From Symsagittifera roscoffensis (taxonomy: Eukaryota; Xenacoelomorpha; Acoela; Convolutidae): a stretch of 64,000 bases of DNA. Location of the stretch: positions 71,887,345-71,951,344 of the forward strand of contig NC_087062.1 in assembly GCF_963678635.1 (NCBI RefSeq). The letters run 5' to 3'. The notes under the pieces were generated by a model. It searched no databases. It was given only the letters and a program-made list of their open reading frames with translations, and was not told the origin of the DNA. Shown one piece after another: positions 1 to 12,880 of the stretch. How positions within the stretch are numbered: position 1 is the first letter of the stretch; the number at the start of each line of letters is the position of its first letter. A program made the translations under genes and the position numbers.

Positions 1-2864
1 TAGAACGGTTTGTGTGAAGTGCTCCTGAAGAAGCGGTTACGCCCAAGTTTTTTTACACAAAAAGTTATGACCCTCGTAAAAGTTTGTTTTTTTGTTGTTT
101 CTGAAACTTCTTGACTTCTCTCGAAAACTACCCACCCAAATATAATGAGCAATGTTTAAGCATCTTTCTACCTAGCAAGCTCTTAAAATCACTTCAGTTT
201 TTAGGAAAACTGAAGTAATGGATGAAATAAACAGATTTTGAAATCATTAAATTGGGATTCTTTTTTTTGCTATAGGTCTGTTTTTGAAATTAAGCTTGTC
301 CTTCGGCATCAATACAAAATTTTCAAAATTTATCAAACAGGTTTTTTAGACGCTTTGGAAAATTTTCGTTTTTCTCAAAAGTACTCTACCGATTTTAAAA
401 AGAGTTGTACCAATGGAAATTAAAGACCCTCTCCTGTGTGCCTGCATACTCCCCTCGTCTCTTTTAACCTTATCCCAATTTCTAAAAGCTTCGAAAAAGT
501 TTGTGTGGGGGATTTTTGAACCCAGTTTTTCGATTTTATACGTTTTCTCGAAAACTACTTTGCCAAATCTAGGAAGATTTTGACTTTGATGGATAGAACA
601 GGTTGTGTTAAGCTCCTCTGCATCAGCGGCTCCGCAAAAAAAAATTTTACACAAAAGTATATGGCCCTCAAAATAGTCAATTTTTCGATTTTTGAAACTT
701 TTAGCATTTTCTCGAAAACTACGCTCCCAAATCTGAGGTTTAAGTTCAATCGATTGGAAGTTTTGTAGAGAGCTCCCCTGCATTAGCGGTTACGCCTAAT
801 TTTTTTTTCACGCAAAATGTTATGACCCTCCGAAAAGTCAAATTTTCCATTTGTTGACCGTGTTTTCAAACTTCTTGACTTTTCTCGAAAAGTACGATCC
901 CGAATCTGAGATTTAGGTTCAATCGATTGGACGATTTGTAGAGAGCTCCCTGCAATAGCGGTTACGCCTAAATTTTTTTTTACACAAAAAAATATGACCC
1001 TCCGGAAAGTCAAATTTTCCATTTGTTGACCGTTTTTTCAAACTTTTTGACTTTTCTCGAAAAGTACCATCCCGAATCTGAATTTTTGGTTTCAATAGGT
1101 GGAATGGATTGTGTGAAGTGCTCCTGAATAAGCGGTTATGCCCAAATTGTCTTACACAAAAAGTTATGATCCTCGTAAAAATCGATTTTTTTATTGTTTT
1201 TGAAACTTTTTGACTTTTCTCAAAAACTACCCTCGCGAACCTAAGATATTGATTTCAATGTGACAAACGGTCAGTGAGAAGCTCCACTATTAGTGTGGTT
1301 TTGCCTAAATTTTGTAAACGAAAAGTTATGAATCTCGAAAAAGTCAAAATTTTGTTTTTTTTACCGTTTTTTGAAACTTGGCTTCTCACGAAAACTACCC
1401 ACCCAAATCTAATGAGCAATGTTTTTAGCATCTTTCTACCTAACAAGCTCTTGTAATCACTTCAGGTTTTAGGGAAACTGAAATGATGGATGAAATAAAC
1501 AGATTTTGAAATCATTAAATTGGGATTTACTTTTTTTTGCTATAGGTCTGTTTTTGAAATTACGCTTGTCCTTCGGCATCAATACAAAATTTTCAAAATT
1601 TATCTAACAGGTTTTTTAGACGCTTTGGAAAATTTTCGTTTTTCTCAAAAAGTACTCAACAGATTTTCAAAAGAGTTTACCAATGGGAATTACGGCCCCT
1701 CTCCTGTGTGCCTGCATACTCCCCTAGTCTCTTTTAACCTTACCCCAATTTCTAAAGGCTTCGAAAAAGTGTGTTTGGGGGATTTTTGAACCCAGTTTAT
1801 GGATGTTTTACGTTTGCTCGAAAACTACTTAACCAAATCCAAGATTTTGGCTTTGATGGATGGAATAGTTCGTGGTAAGCTCCCCTGCACAAGCGGCGCC
1901 GCGCAAAGTTTTTTTACACAAACATATGGTCCTCAAAATAGTCAATTTTAAGATTTTTGACCATTTTTAAAACTTTTAGCATTTTCTCGAAAAGTACCCT
2001 CCCAAATCTGAGATTTAGGTTCAATCGATTGCACGTTTTGTAGAGAGCTCCACTGCATTAGCGGTTACGCCTAAATTTTTTTTTTACACAAAAAGTTATG
2101 ACCCTCCGGAAAGTCAAATTTTCCATTTGTTGACCGTTTTTTCAAACCCTTTGATTTTTCTCGAAAAGTACCATCCCGAATCTGAGATATTGGTTTCAAT
2201 AGGTAGAACGGATTGTGTGAAGTGCTCCTGAAGAAGCGGTTACGCCCAAGTTGTTTTACACAAAAAGTTATGACCCTCGTAAATGTCTATTTTTTTGTTG
2301 TTTCTGAAACTTCTTGACTTCTCTCGAAAACTACTCACCCAAATCTAATGAGCAATGTTATAAGCATCTTTCTACCTAGCAACTTCTTGTAATCGCTTCA
2401 GTTTCTAAGAAAATTGAAGTAATTGATGAAATAAACAGATTTTGAAATCATTAAGTTGGGATTTACTTTTCTTTGCTATAGGTCTGTTTTTGAAATTACG
2501 CTTGTTCTTCGGCATCAATACAAAATTTTCAAAATTGATCAAACAGTTTTTCCAGCTTTAGCTGGCTTTATTTCCTGTTTGATAAAAAATAGGTATTACG
2601 AAATTATATGGGATCGGGTTATTTAATGTTTTATTTTTTTTGAGACGCTTGGAAATTTTTAGTTTTTCTCAAAAACTATCTGAGATTTTTGTTTCAATCG
2701 AACGGACCGGTTGTGAAGAGACCCACTGCAATAGCGCTTACGCTCAATTTTTTTCACACGAAAACTTATGAAACTCAGACATTTAAATTTTTCGGACTTT
2801 TGGCCGTTTTTTCAAATATTTGACTTTTCTCGAAAACTACCCTTCCAAATCTTAGATTTCGGTT
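1..2864 (+). repeat. array of about 170-bp monomers with a higher-order period
   Basis: The anchor ctcgaaaactac (and close variants) recurs near 547, 713, 884, 1057, 1217 and 1387, and again near 1817, 1986, 2160 and 2327, giving spacings of 160-174. Each monomer also has gcggttacgcc, ttttacacaaaaagttatgac, gaccctc and tcaatcgattg-like parts. A non-monomer block (agcaatgtt to tttggaaaattttcg) sits at about 145-370 and again at about 1410-1635, with a partial third at 2345-2545. The array is thus built of larger units of about 1.26 kb. No gene is seen. Confidence 0.85.
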
Positions 2865-3600
2865 TCAATAGTTAGAACGGGTCATGGGAAGCTCCCCTTC
2901 ATATGCGATTACCTCCAAGTTCTTTTACACAAAAAGGCTTGACCCTCGGAAAGGTCGATTTTTTTTACTGTTTTTTAAATCGTTTTGACTTTTCTCAAAA
3001 ACTACCCTCCCGAATCTGAGATATTGGTTTTGGTGTAATGAACGGGTTGTGGAAAGCTCCACTTCAGAATTGGTTACGCCCATTTTTTTAAGCAAATAGT
3101 TATGACACTCGAAAAATTCAATTTTTTTCAGCAGTTTTTCAAATGTCAAAAAACTGTTTTAGCAGTTTTTCTACTAATTGTCTTGAAAACTATCATTTCA
3201 AATTTTGTTTCAATGAAGAGAAAACGGGTTGAGCTAAGATCGTCTCTGTGAGCACTCACATTCAATTTTTCTTACACAAAAAATTTCTGGCCTTCAGAAA
3301 AGTCGATGTTTTGGTTTCTTGTCCGTTTTTTAAGTTTCAAACAGGTTTTTTTGAACAGAATGTAAGAAGCCTCCGTGCATAAACTGCTACGCATTAAAGT
3401 TTCAACAAGAAACATGTGTCTGGGAAAATTCCGAAATTACAAAAATGTTCTCTCATTTTTTCACAGAGCAACAACCAAGGTTTTGAATGAAGCCCAATGC
3501 TTAATTTTTTTAAATTACTTTACCCGCATCAGAACATGAAATTCAAAAATTATCAAACAGGTACCTCCAGCTTCAGCTGGGCCTCTAATATCACTTTAGT

Positions 3601-3955
3601 TTCAAGGTATCATGGATCTGTAGCCTAGATGTAGGGAAGGAGACCCGCAACAAAATAGATGGTTCGAACCTGGGCAGGGTCGGATGTTTTTAATGAACTT
3701 TTTCGTATACTAGTATATGCGTCCGCTCTAGAAATTGAGGCATGTTAGTTAGTAAATTTCTTTTTTACCAAATTGACTGGTACTGCTAATTTGTCATAAT
3801 TGGCTCTCGTCACTTAGCAATTCTGTAGACTCATAATTGGCGTGCGTCACTCAAGGAATTTTGAAGACTCAAACATAGACCCATTCAGTTTTTTCCCATG
3901 TCGTTATCGGTCAAATTTTTGTGTGCATATGCGAAGTGCAACTTCGCCTCTGTGT
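3601..3955 (+). repeat. H element 3' half with B-box-like motif and terminal hairpin
   Basis: Begins ttcaaggtatcatggatc, has a TAGCCTAGATG (A-box-like) and a GGTTCGAACC (B-box-like) motif, and ends in the hairpin GCGAAG-TGCAA-CTTCGC (3931-3947) followed by ctctgtgt. The same half recurs at 6838-7192 and 10099-10453 in the tandem units. The tRNA-like resemblance is limited to the two boxes; the arms pair poorly. Confidence 0.7.
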
Positions 3956-5587
3956 GAGAAGTTAAGTTAGGTTAATTTTTCCAGGAGTTCGTTCAAATTT
4001 TTTTATTGTCTGTTGGCTATAGTTTTTCTTGAAATTATATGTTTTTTTCCACAATTAAAATTGTTGGGCGAATTTGAGTCCTTTCCCAGCGAAATAAAAT
4101 TACAAGTATTGATCCAGATGCTGCAAATTGCGTTTTTTCAATAATGGTGTCAAACATAATATTTTCGTGAAAATGAAAGAGGATTAATGCTAGATATATT
4201 TTTTTAGGATGACTAGAATTAACCAGCTGTTTTGCTTTACTGCGTGCATTGACCCTTTGTCAACTAGCCTCACTATATGAACAGGTCATTTTTCTCCAAA
4301 ATCTTGCGCGCAATTTTGTAGCTAAAACCTATCAATTTTCTACCAAAATTCCTATTCAATTTGTCATGGTCGGATTTTTTATTGAATTTTTTCCTTGTTT
4401 ACATTTTTATTTAGATGTTTTTAAACACATGTTTTTTTCTCGAAAAGCTTCTCTAAGAATTTTTTTCCAAGTAAACAAATTTTCTAAATCATCAATTTGA
4501 AGTTTGTGGTATTTGCACGATATCGGCTATTCTTTTTATTGAAGTCTAAATCTTGTTGCTGATTAAGAGTAATGAACGTAGTGAAGACTCTTGTTTAGGT
4601 CTTGGTGAATTTTTTTTCAGGGAAAAGTCTAAAATTCTCTAATAACTACAGATATGCATTCCTAAAGATTAATGCATTTATGAATGCACTTTCATATATA
4701 TACCTTGTTTGAATTCAATTGGAACTCATCTTCTGAAAGTTACGCAATTAGGAATGTAGAAATGGCGTAAAAAACGTGAAAATTTCCAGTGTCAAAAGTC
4801 AGTTTATTTTTTAGATTAACAGCGGAATAGAAAGTCTTCCCTTTGATCCAGTTTTCTCAAGTTGGGTTAATGTTATCAAAAAAGTGCCAATCTAGAATTG
4901 TTCAAAGAGCTTAAAGGGCTTTTAATTTTTTTTTTCGAAATTCAATAGTTCAGATTTTTTCAACAAAGTCAACTCGTTTTTCTGTTTACTTAGTTTTATT
5001 ACTCTTTTGCAGCTGTCAGTTGGCTATGTTATTTTAATGCAAGTGTGTTGATATAGTGATAGAAGGCGGTAACTCTGAAATACCTTGGCCATTGAGGAAT
5101 CCGATTGTCGTCAAATTTTTTTAACCCGTCAAGGAGCATTTTTTATCAAGGTTTATTTATTAAGAGTTGATGAACGTAGTTCAGATTCTTAAATAGGTCG
5201 CGATGATTTTTTTCGTTGTTTTCAGGAAAAATCTTTTATTTTTTTCAGGCTCAACTTCACTTTTTTGCAGTTTTGTTTTTGATTTCTTAAGTTCAGTTCA
5301 TTGTTTTTGCACAAGCAACGCTTGTATTGTAGTATGAACTCCCTTTTTTTCCAACCTAATTCGCAAATTTTGTTGCGACAAAATGTGTTCATTTTGAAAG
5401 TATCCATTTCGATCAATAACCAGCGATTAAGTACAGCCAATGCTAAGGCTTTTAACACAGGTTTTTATAGTACAAATATCACTCTTATTTAGGTCTTGGT
5501 GATTTTTTTTTCAGGGAAAAGTCTTAAATTCTCTAATAACTACAGATATGCATTCCTAGAGATAAATGCTTTTTATCAATGCACCTT

Positions 5588-5589
<2 letters not shown>

Positions 5590-5638
<49 letters not shown>
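5590..5638. repeat. (TA)n microsatellite in tandem unit 1
   Basis: An uninterrupted TA run of 49 bases between accttgg and gccttgtttg. Confidence 0.95.
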
Positions 5639-5641
<3 letters not shown>

Positions 5642-6837
5642 TTGTTTGAATTCATATGAAATTCATCTTCTGAAAGTTACGCAAATAGCACGCTTCAAAT
5701 AGGAACGTAGAAGTGGCGTAAAAAGCGTGAAAATTTCTATTTTCAAAAGTGGATTTTATTTTTTTTAGATTTACAGCGGAATTGAAAGTCTTCCCTTTGA
5801 TCCAGTTTTCTCATGTTGGGTTAATGTTATCAAAAAAGCGCCAATCATGAATTGCTCAAAGAGTTTAAAGGGCATCTTTTTTTTCGAAATTCAAAAGTTC
5901 AGATTTTTTCAACAAATCCAAGTCGTTTTTCTGTTTACTTGCATTTATTACTCTTTTGCAGCTGTCAGTTGGCCATGTTTTATTAATGCAAGTGTGTTGG
6001 TATAATGATAGAAGGCGGTAACTCTGAAAATTTTTTGGCATTTAGGAATCCAATAGTCGTCAAACTTTTTAAACTTGTCAAGTGTGATTTCTTAAGTACA
6101 GTCAATAGTTAGAACGGGTCATGGGAAGCTCCCCTTCATATGCGATTACCTCCAAGTTCTTTTACACAAAAAGGCATGACCCTCGGAAAGGTCGATTTTT
6201 TTTACTGTTTTTTAAATCGTTTTGACTTTTCTCAAAAACTACCCTCCCGAATCTGAGATATTGGTTTTGGTGTAATGAACGGGTTGTGGAAAGCTCCACT
6301 TCAGAATTGGTTACGCCCATTTTTTTAAGCAAATAGTTATGACACCCGAAAAATTCAATTTTTTTCAGCAGTTTTTCAAATGTCAAAAAACTGTTTTAGC
6401 AGTTTTTCTACTAATTGTCTTGAAAACTATCATTTCAAATTTTGTTTCAATGAAGAGAAAACGGGTTGAGCTAAGATCGTCTCTGTGAGCACTCACATTC
6501 AATTTTTCTTACACAAAAAATTTCTGGCCTTCAGAAAAGTCGATGTTTTGGTTTCTTGTCCGTTTTTTAAGTTTCAAACAGGTTTTTTTGAACAGAATGT
6601 AAGAAGCCTCCGTGCATAAACTGCTACGCATTAAAGTTTCAACAAGAAACATGTGTCTGGGAAAATTCCGAAATTACAAAAATGTTCTCTCATTTTTTCA
6701 CAGAGCAACAACCAAGGTTTTGAATGAAGCCCAATGCTTAATTTTTTTAAATTACTTTACCCGCATCAGAACATGAAATTCAAAAATTATCAAACAGGTA
6801 CCTCCAGCTTCAGCTGGGCCTCTAATAGCACTTTAGT

Positions 6838-7192
6838 TTCAAGGTATCATGGATCTGTAGCCTAGATGTAGGGAAGGAGACCCGCAACAAAATAGATGGT
6901 TCGAACCTGGGCAGGGTCGGATGTTTTTAATGAACTTTTTCGTATACTAGTATATGCGTCCGCTCTAGAAATTGAGGCATGTTAGTTAGTAAATTTCTTT
7001 TTTACCAAATTGACTGGTACTGCTAATTTGTCATAATTGGCTCTCGTCACTTAGCAATTCTGTAGACTCATAATTGGCGTGCGTCACTCAAGGAATTTTG
7101 AAGACTCAAACATAGACCCATTCAGTTTTTTCCCATGTCGTTATCGGTCAAATTTTTGTGTGCATATGCGAAGTGCAACTTCGCCTCTGTGT
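6838..7192 (+). repeat. H element 3' half, copy in tandem unit 2
   Basis: Copy of 3601-3955, with the same two boxes and the same end hairpin. Confidence 0.7.
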
Positions 7193-8825
7193 GAGAAGTT
7201 AAGTTAGGTTAATTTTTCCAGGAGTTCGTTCAAATTTTTTTATTGTCTGTTGGCTATAGTTTTTCTTGAAATTATATGTTTTTTTCCACAATTAAAATTG
7301 TTGGGCGAATTTGAGTCCTTTCCCAGCGAAATAAAATTACAAGTATTGATCCAGATGCTGCAAATTGCGTTTTTTCAATAATGGTGTCAAACATAATATT
7401 TTCGTGAAAATGAAAGAGGATTAATGCTAGATATATTTTTTTAGGATGACTAGAATTAACCAGCTGTTTTGCTTTACTGCGTGCATTGACCCTTTGTCAA
7501 CTAGCCTCACTATATGAACAGGTCATTTTTCTCCAAAATCTTGCGCGCAATTTTGTAGCTAAAACCTATCAATTTTCTACCAAAATTCCTATTCAATTTG
7601 TCATGGTCGGATTTTTTATTGAATTTTTTCCTTGTTTACATTTTTATTTAGATGTTTTTAAACACATGTTTTTTTCTCGAAAAGCTTCTCTAAGAATTTT
7701 TTTCCAAGTAAACAAATTTTCTAAATCATCAATTTGAAGTTTGTGGTATTTGCACGATATCGGCTATTCTTTTTATTGAAGTCTAAATCTTGTTGCTGAT
7801 TAAGAGTAATGAACGTAGTGAAGACTCTTGTTTAGGTCTTGGTGAATTTTTTTTCAGGGAAAAGTCTAAAATTCTCTAATAACTACAGATATGCATTCCT
7901 AAAGATTAATGCATTTATGAATGCACTTTCATATATATACCTTGTTTGAATTCAATTGGAACTCATCTTCTGAAAGTTACGCAATTAGGAATGTAGAAAT
8001 GGCGTAAAAAACGTGAAAATTTCCAGTGTCAAAAGTCAGTTTATTTTTTAGATTAACAGCGGAATAGAAAGTCTTCCCTTTGATCCAGTTTTCTCAAGTT
8101 GGGTTAATGTTATCAAAAAAGTGCCAATCTAGAATTGTTCAAAGAGCTTAAAGGGCTTTTAATTTTTTTTTTTCGAAATTCAATAGTTCAGATTTTTTCA
8201 ACAAAGTCAACTCGTTTTTCTGTTTACTTAGTTTTATTACTCTTTTGCAGCTGTCAGTTGGCTATGTTATTTTAATGCAAGTGTGTTGATATAGTGATAG
8301 AAGGCGGTAACTCTGAAATACCTTGGCCATTGAGGAATCCGATTGTCGTCAAATTTTTTTAACCCGTCAAGGAGCATTTTTTATCAAGGTTTATTTATTA
8401 AGAGTTGATGAACGTAGTTCAGATTCTTAAATAGGTCGCGATGATTTTTTTCGTTGTTTTCAGGAAAAATCTTTTATTTTTTTCAGGCTCAACTTCACTT
8501 TTTTGCAGTTTTGTTTTTGATTTCTTAAGTTCAGTTCATTGTTTTTGCACAAGCAACGCTTGTATTGTAGTATGAACTCCCTTTTTTTCCAACCTAATTC
8601 GCAAATTTTGTTGCGACAAAATGTGTTCATTTTGAAAGTATCCATTTCGATCAATAACCAGCGATTAAGTACAGCCAATGCTAAGGCTTTTAACACAGGT
8701 TTTTATAGTACAAATATCACTCTTATTTAGGTCTTGGTGATTTTTTTTTCAGGGAAAAGTCTTAAATTCTCTAATAACTACAGATATGCATTCCTAGAGA
8801 TAAATGCTTTTTATCAATGCACCTT

Positions 8826-8827
<2 letters not shown>

Positions 8828-8900
<73 letters not shown>
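8828..8900. repeat. (TA)n microsatellite in tandem unit 2
   Basis: The same locus in the next unit, 73 bases long. It is the largest difference between the two units. Related copies at about 13801 and 12650 have only a few TA steps. Confidence 0.95.
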
Positions 8901-8903
<3 letters not shown>

Positions 8904-9363
8904 TTGTTTGAATTCATATGAAATTCATCTTCTGAAAGTTACGCAAATAGCACGCTTCAAATAGGAACGTAGAAGTGGCGTAAAAAGCGTGAAAATTTCT
9001 ATTTTCAAAAGTGGATTTTATTTTTTTTAGATTTACAGCGGAATTGAAAGTCTTCCCTTTGATCCAGTTTTCTCATGTTGGGTTAATGTTATCAAAAAAG
9101 CGCCAATCATGAATTGCTCAAAGAGTTTAAAGGGCATCTTTTTTTTCGAAATTCAAAAGTTCAGATTTTTTCAACAAATCCAAGTCGTTTTTCTGTTTAC
9201 TTGCATTTATTACTCTTTTGCAGCTGTCAGTTGGCCATGTTTTATTAATGCAAGTGTGTTGGTATAATGATAGAAGGCGGTAACTCTGAAAATTTTTTGG
9301 CATTTAGGAATCCAATAGTCGTCAAACTTTTTAAACTTGTCAAGTGTGATTTCTTAAGTACAG

Positions 9364-11738
9364 TCAATAGTTAGAACGGGTCATGGGAAGCTCCCCTTCA
9401 TATGCGATTACCTCCAAGTTCTTTTACACAAAAAGGCATGACCCTCGGAAAGGTCGATTTTTTTACTGTTTTTTAAATCGTTTTGACTTTTCTCAAAAAC
9501 TACCCTCCCGAATCTGAGATATTGGTTTTGGTGTAATGAACGGGTTGTGGAAAGCTCCACTTCAGAATTGGTTACGCCCATTTTTTTAAGCAAATAGTTA
9601 TGACACCCGAAAAATTCAATTTTTTTCAGCAGTTTTTCAAATGTCAAAAAACTGTTTTAGCAGTTTTTCTACTAATTGTCTTGAAAACTATCATTTCAAA
9701 TTTTGTTTCAATGAAGAGAAAACGGGTTGAGCTAAGATCGTCTCTGTGAGCACTCACATTCAATTTTTCTTACACAAAAAATTTCTGGCCTTCAGAAAAG
9801 TCGATGTTTTGGTTTCTTGTCCGTTTTTTAAGTTTCAAACAGGTTTTTTTGAACAGAATGTAAGAAGCCTCCGTGCATAAACTGCTACGCATTAAAGTTT
9901 CAACAAGAAACATGTGTCTGGGAAAATTCCGAAATTACAAAAATGTTCTCTCATTTTTTCACAGAGCAACAACCAAGGTTTTGAATGAAGCCCAATGCTT
10001 AATTTTTTTAAATTACTTTACCCGCATCAGAACATGAAATTCAAAAATTATCAAACAGGTACCTCCAGCTTCAGCTGGGCCTCTAATAGCACTTTAGTTT
10101 CAAGGTATCATGGATCTGTAGCCTAGATGTAGGGAAGGAGACCCGCAACAAAATAGATGGTTCGAACCTGGGCAGGGTCGGATGTTTTTAATGAACTTTT
10201 TCGTATACTAGTATATGCGTCCGCTCTAGAAATTGAGGCATGTTAGTTAGTAAATTTCTTTTTTACCAAATTGACTGGTACTGCTAATTTGTCATAATTG
10301 GCTCTCGTCACTTAGCAATTCTGTAGACTCATAATTGGCGTGCGTCACTCAAGGAATTTTGAAGACTCAAACATAGACCCATTCAGTTTTTTCCCATGTC
10401 GTTATCGGTCAAATTTTTGTGTGCATATGCGAAGTGCAACTTCGCCTCTGTGTGAGAAGTTAAGTTAGATTAATTTTTCCAGGAGTTCGTTCAAGTTTTT
10501 TTATTGTCTGTTGGCTATAGTTTTTCTTGAAATTAAGTTTTCACAATTAAAATTGTTGGGCGAATTTGAGTCCTTTCCCAGCGAAATAAAATTACAAGTA
10601 TTGATCCAGATGCTGCAAATTGCGTTTTTTCAATAATGGTGTCAAACATAATATTTTCGTGAAAATGAAAGAGGATGAATGCTAGATATATTTTTTTAGG
10701 ATGACTAGAATTAACCAGCTGTTTTGCTTTACTGCGTGCATTGACCCTTTGTCAACTAGCCTCACTATATGAACAGGTCATTTTTCTCCAAAATCTTGCG
10801 CGCAATTTTGTAGCTAAAACCTATCAATTTTCTACCAAAATTCCTATTCAATTTGTCATGGTCGGATTTTTTATTGAATTTTTTCCTTGTTTACATTTTT
10901 ATTTAGATGTTTTTAAACACATGTTTTTTCTCGAAAAGCTTCTCTAAGAATTTTTTTCCAAGTAAAAAAATTTTCTAAATCATCAATTTGAAGTTTGTGG
11001 TATTTGCACGATATCGGCTATTCTTTTTATTGAAGTCTAAATCTTGTTGCTGATTAAGAGTAATGAACGTAGTGAAGACTCTTGTTTAGGTCTTGGTGAA
11101 TTTTTTTTCAGGGAAAAGTCTAAAATTCTCTAATAACTACAGATATGCATTCCTAAAGATTAATGCATTTATGAATGCACTTTCATATATATACCTTGTT
11201 TGAATTCAATTGGAACTCATCTTCTGAAAGTTACGCAATTAGGAATGTAGAAATGGCGTAAAAAACGTGAAAATTTCCAGTTTCAAAAGTCAGTTTATTT
11301 TTTAGATTAACAGCGGAATAGAAAGTCTTCCCTTTGATCCAGTTTTCTCAAGTTGGGTTAATGTTATCAAAAAAGTGCCAATCTAGAATTGTTCAAAGAG
11401 CTTAAAGGGCTTTTAATTTTTTTTTCGAAATTCAATAGTTCAGATTTTTTCAACAAAGTCAACTCGTTTTTCTGTTTACTTAGTTTTATTACTCTTTTGC
11501 AGCTGTCAGTTGGCTATGTTATTTTGATGCAAGTGTGTTGGTATAGTGATAGAAGGCGGTAACTCAGATATTTCTTGGCCATTGAGGAATCCTATTGTCG
11601 TCAAACTTTTTTAACCCGTCAAGGAGCATTTTCTATCAAGGTTTGTTTATTAAGAGTTGATGAACGTAGTTCAGATTCTTAAATAGGTCGCGATGATTTT
11701 TTTCGTTGTTTTCAGGAAAAATCTTTATTTTTTTTCAG
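9364..11738 (+). repeat. tandem unit 3, cut by the assembly gap
   Basis: Follows unit 2 in the same orientation with a few small deletions (for example 7 bases near 10535). It becomes more diverged towards its end, where it looks more like the copies after the gap (aactcagatatttc rather than aactctgaaatacc). It is truncated by the N run. Confidence 0.85.
10099..10453 (+). repeat. H element 3' half, copy in tandem unit 3
   Basis: Copy of 3601-3955, with the same two boxes and the same end hairpin. Confidence 0.7.
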
Positions 11739-11938
11739 NNNNNNNNNNNNNNNNNNNNNNNNNNNNNNNNNNNNNNNNNNNNNNNNNNNNNNNNNNNNNN
11801 NNNNNNNNNNNNNNNNNNNNNNNNNNNNNNNNNNNNNNNNNNNNNNNNNNNNNNNNNNNNNNNNNNNNNNNNNNNNNNNNNNNNNNNNNNNNNNNNNNNN
11901 NNNNNNNNNNNNNNNNNNNNNNNNNNNNNNNNNNNNNN
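11739..11938. other. assembly gap of exactly 200 N
   Basis: A run of 200 N, probably a placeholder of fixed size, placed where the 3.24-kb units break off. The number of units in the genome is therefore unknown, and any open frame crossing this run is meaningless. Confidence 0.99.
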
Positions 11939-12472
11939 GGCGGTAACTCAGAAATTTCTTTGCCATTGAGGAGTCCTATTGTCTTCAAAATTTATTAACC
12001 TGTCAAGGAGCATTTTCTATCAAGGTTTTTTATTAAGAGTTGATGAACGTAGGTTCAGATTCTTATATAGGTCGCGATGATTTTTTTCGTTGTTTTCAGG
12101 AAAAATCTTTGATTTTTTCAGGCTCAACTTCACTTTTTTTGCCGTTTTGTTTTTGATTTCTTAAGTTCAGTTCTTTGTTTTTGCACAAGCAACGCATGTA
12201 TTGTAGTATGAATTCCCTTTTTTACACCCTAATTCGCAAATTTTGTTGTGACAAAGTGTGTTCATTTTGAAAGTGTCCATTTCGATCAATAACCAGCGAT
12301 TAAGTACAGCCAATGCTAAGGCTTTTAACACAGGTTATTATAGTACGAATATCTTTCTTATTTAAGTCTTGGTGATTGTTTTTCAGGGAAAAGTCTTAAA
12401 TTCTCTAATAACTACAGATATGCATTCCTAAAGATTAATGCATTTATGAATGCACTTTGGTATATATCAATA
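11939..12472 (+). repeat. family B and H 5' fragments after the gap
   Basis: Resumes inside the same repeat as before the gap (ggcggtaactcag, gttgatgaacgtag, tttttcaggctcaacttc). An ACAAGC-AAC-GCATGT variant of the H 5' hairpin lies at about 12186-12200. It ends where the sequence turns into its own reverse complement at about 12473. Confidence 0.7.
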
Positions 12473-12880
12473 TGAGAAAACTGGATCAAAGGGAAGACTT
12501 TCAATTCCGCTGTAAATCTAAGAAAAATAAAATCCACTTTTGAAAAAAGAAATTTTCACGCTTTTTACGCCACTTCTACGTTCCTATTTGAGGCGCGCTA
12601 TTTGCGTAACTTTCAGAAGATGAATTCCATATGAATTCAAACAAGGCATATATATACCAAGGTGCATTGATAAAAAGCATTTATCTTTAGGAATGCAGAT
12701 CTGTAGCTATAAGAGAATTGAAGACTTTTCCCTGAAAAAAAATCACCAAGACCTAAATAAGAGTGATATGTGTACTATAATAACCTGTGTTAAAAGCCTT
12801 AGCATTGGCTGTACTTATTCGCTGGTTATTGATCGAAATGGGCACTTTGAAAATGAACACATTTTGTCGCAACAAAATTA
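12473..12880 (-). repeat. left arm of a large inverted repeat
   Basis: The reverse complement of this stretch runs from ttttgttgcgacaaaatgtg to cagttttctca. It matches 13575-13985 closely, including the shared variants agctacagatctgcattcc and tagtacacatatcactc, which the 3.24-kb units lack. This arm was therefore copied from, or to, the neighbouring arm. Confidence 0.82.

Larger units (their letters stand above)
2865..6101 (+). repeat. 3.24-kb tandem unit 1
   Basis: The unit starts at tcaatagttagaacggg and repeats at 6102 and 9364. It is a mosaic: three 170-bp monomers, a CCAGCT-TC-AGCTGG hairpin at 3566-3579, the 3' half of an H element (3601-3955), family B sequence with gaacgtag and actgtcagttgg landmarks, a 5' half of H (from about 5305), and a TA run. 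Small open frames here recur in the other units only because the DNA does. Confidence 0.88.
6102..9363 (+). repeat. 3.26-kb tandem unit 2
   Basis: Nearly identical to unit 1 (for example cttg/catg near 2938/6175, cactcg/cacccg and tatcac/tagcac). The main length change is the TA run, 73 bases here against 49 in unit 1. So close a match means a very recent tandem duplication or an assembly artefact. Confidence 0.88.

Noticed and set aside
1-2864. CRISPR-like regular repeats
   Set aside because: Spacing is about 170 bp with diverged monomers and no short identical repeats with unique spacers. The context is a eukaryotic intron.
4249-4500. An 83-codon frame repeated identically at 7486 and partly at 10741
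   Set aside because: Kept only because the whole 3.24-kb DNA unit is duplicated. The frame differs at its end in unit 3, and the peptide is low-complexity translation of A+T-rich repeat.
11693-11998. Four frames crossing the N run
   Set aside because: They consist mainly of unknown bases and have no meaning.
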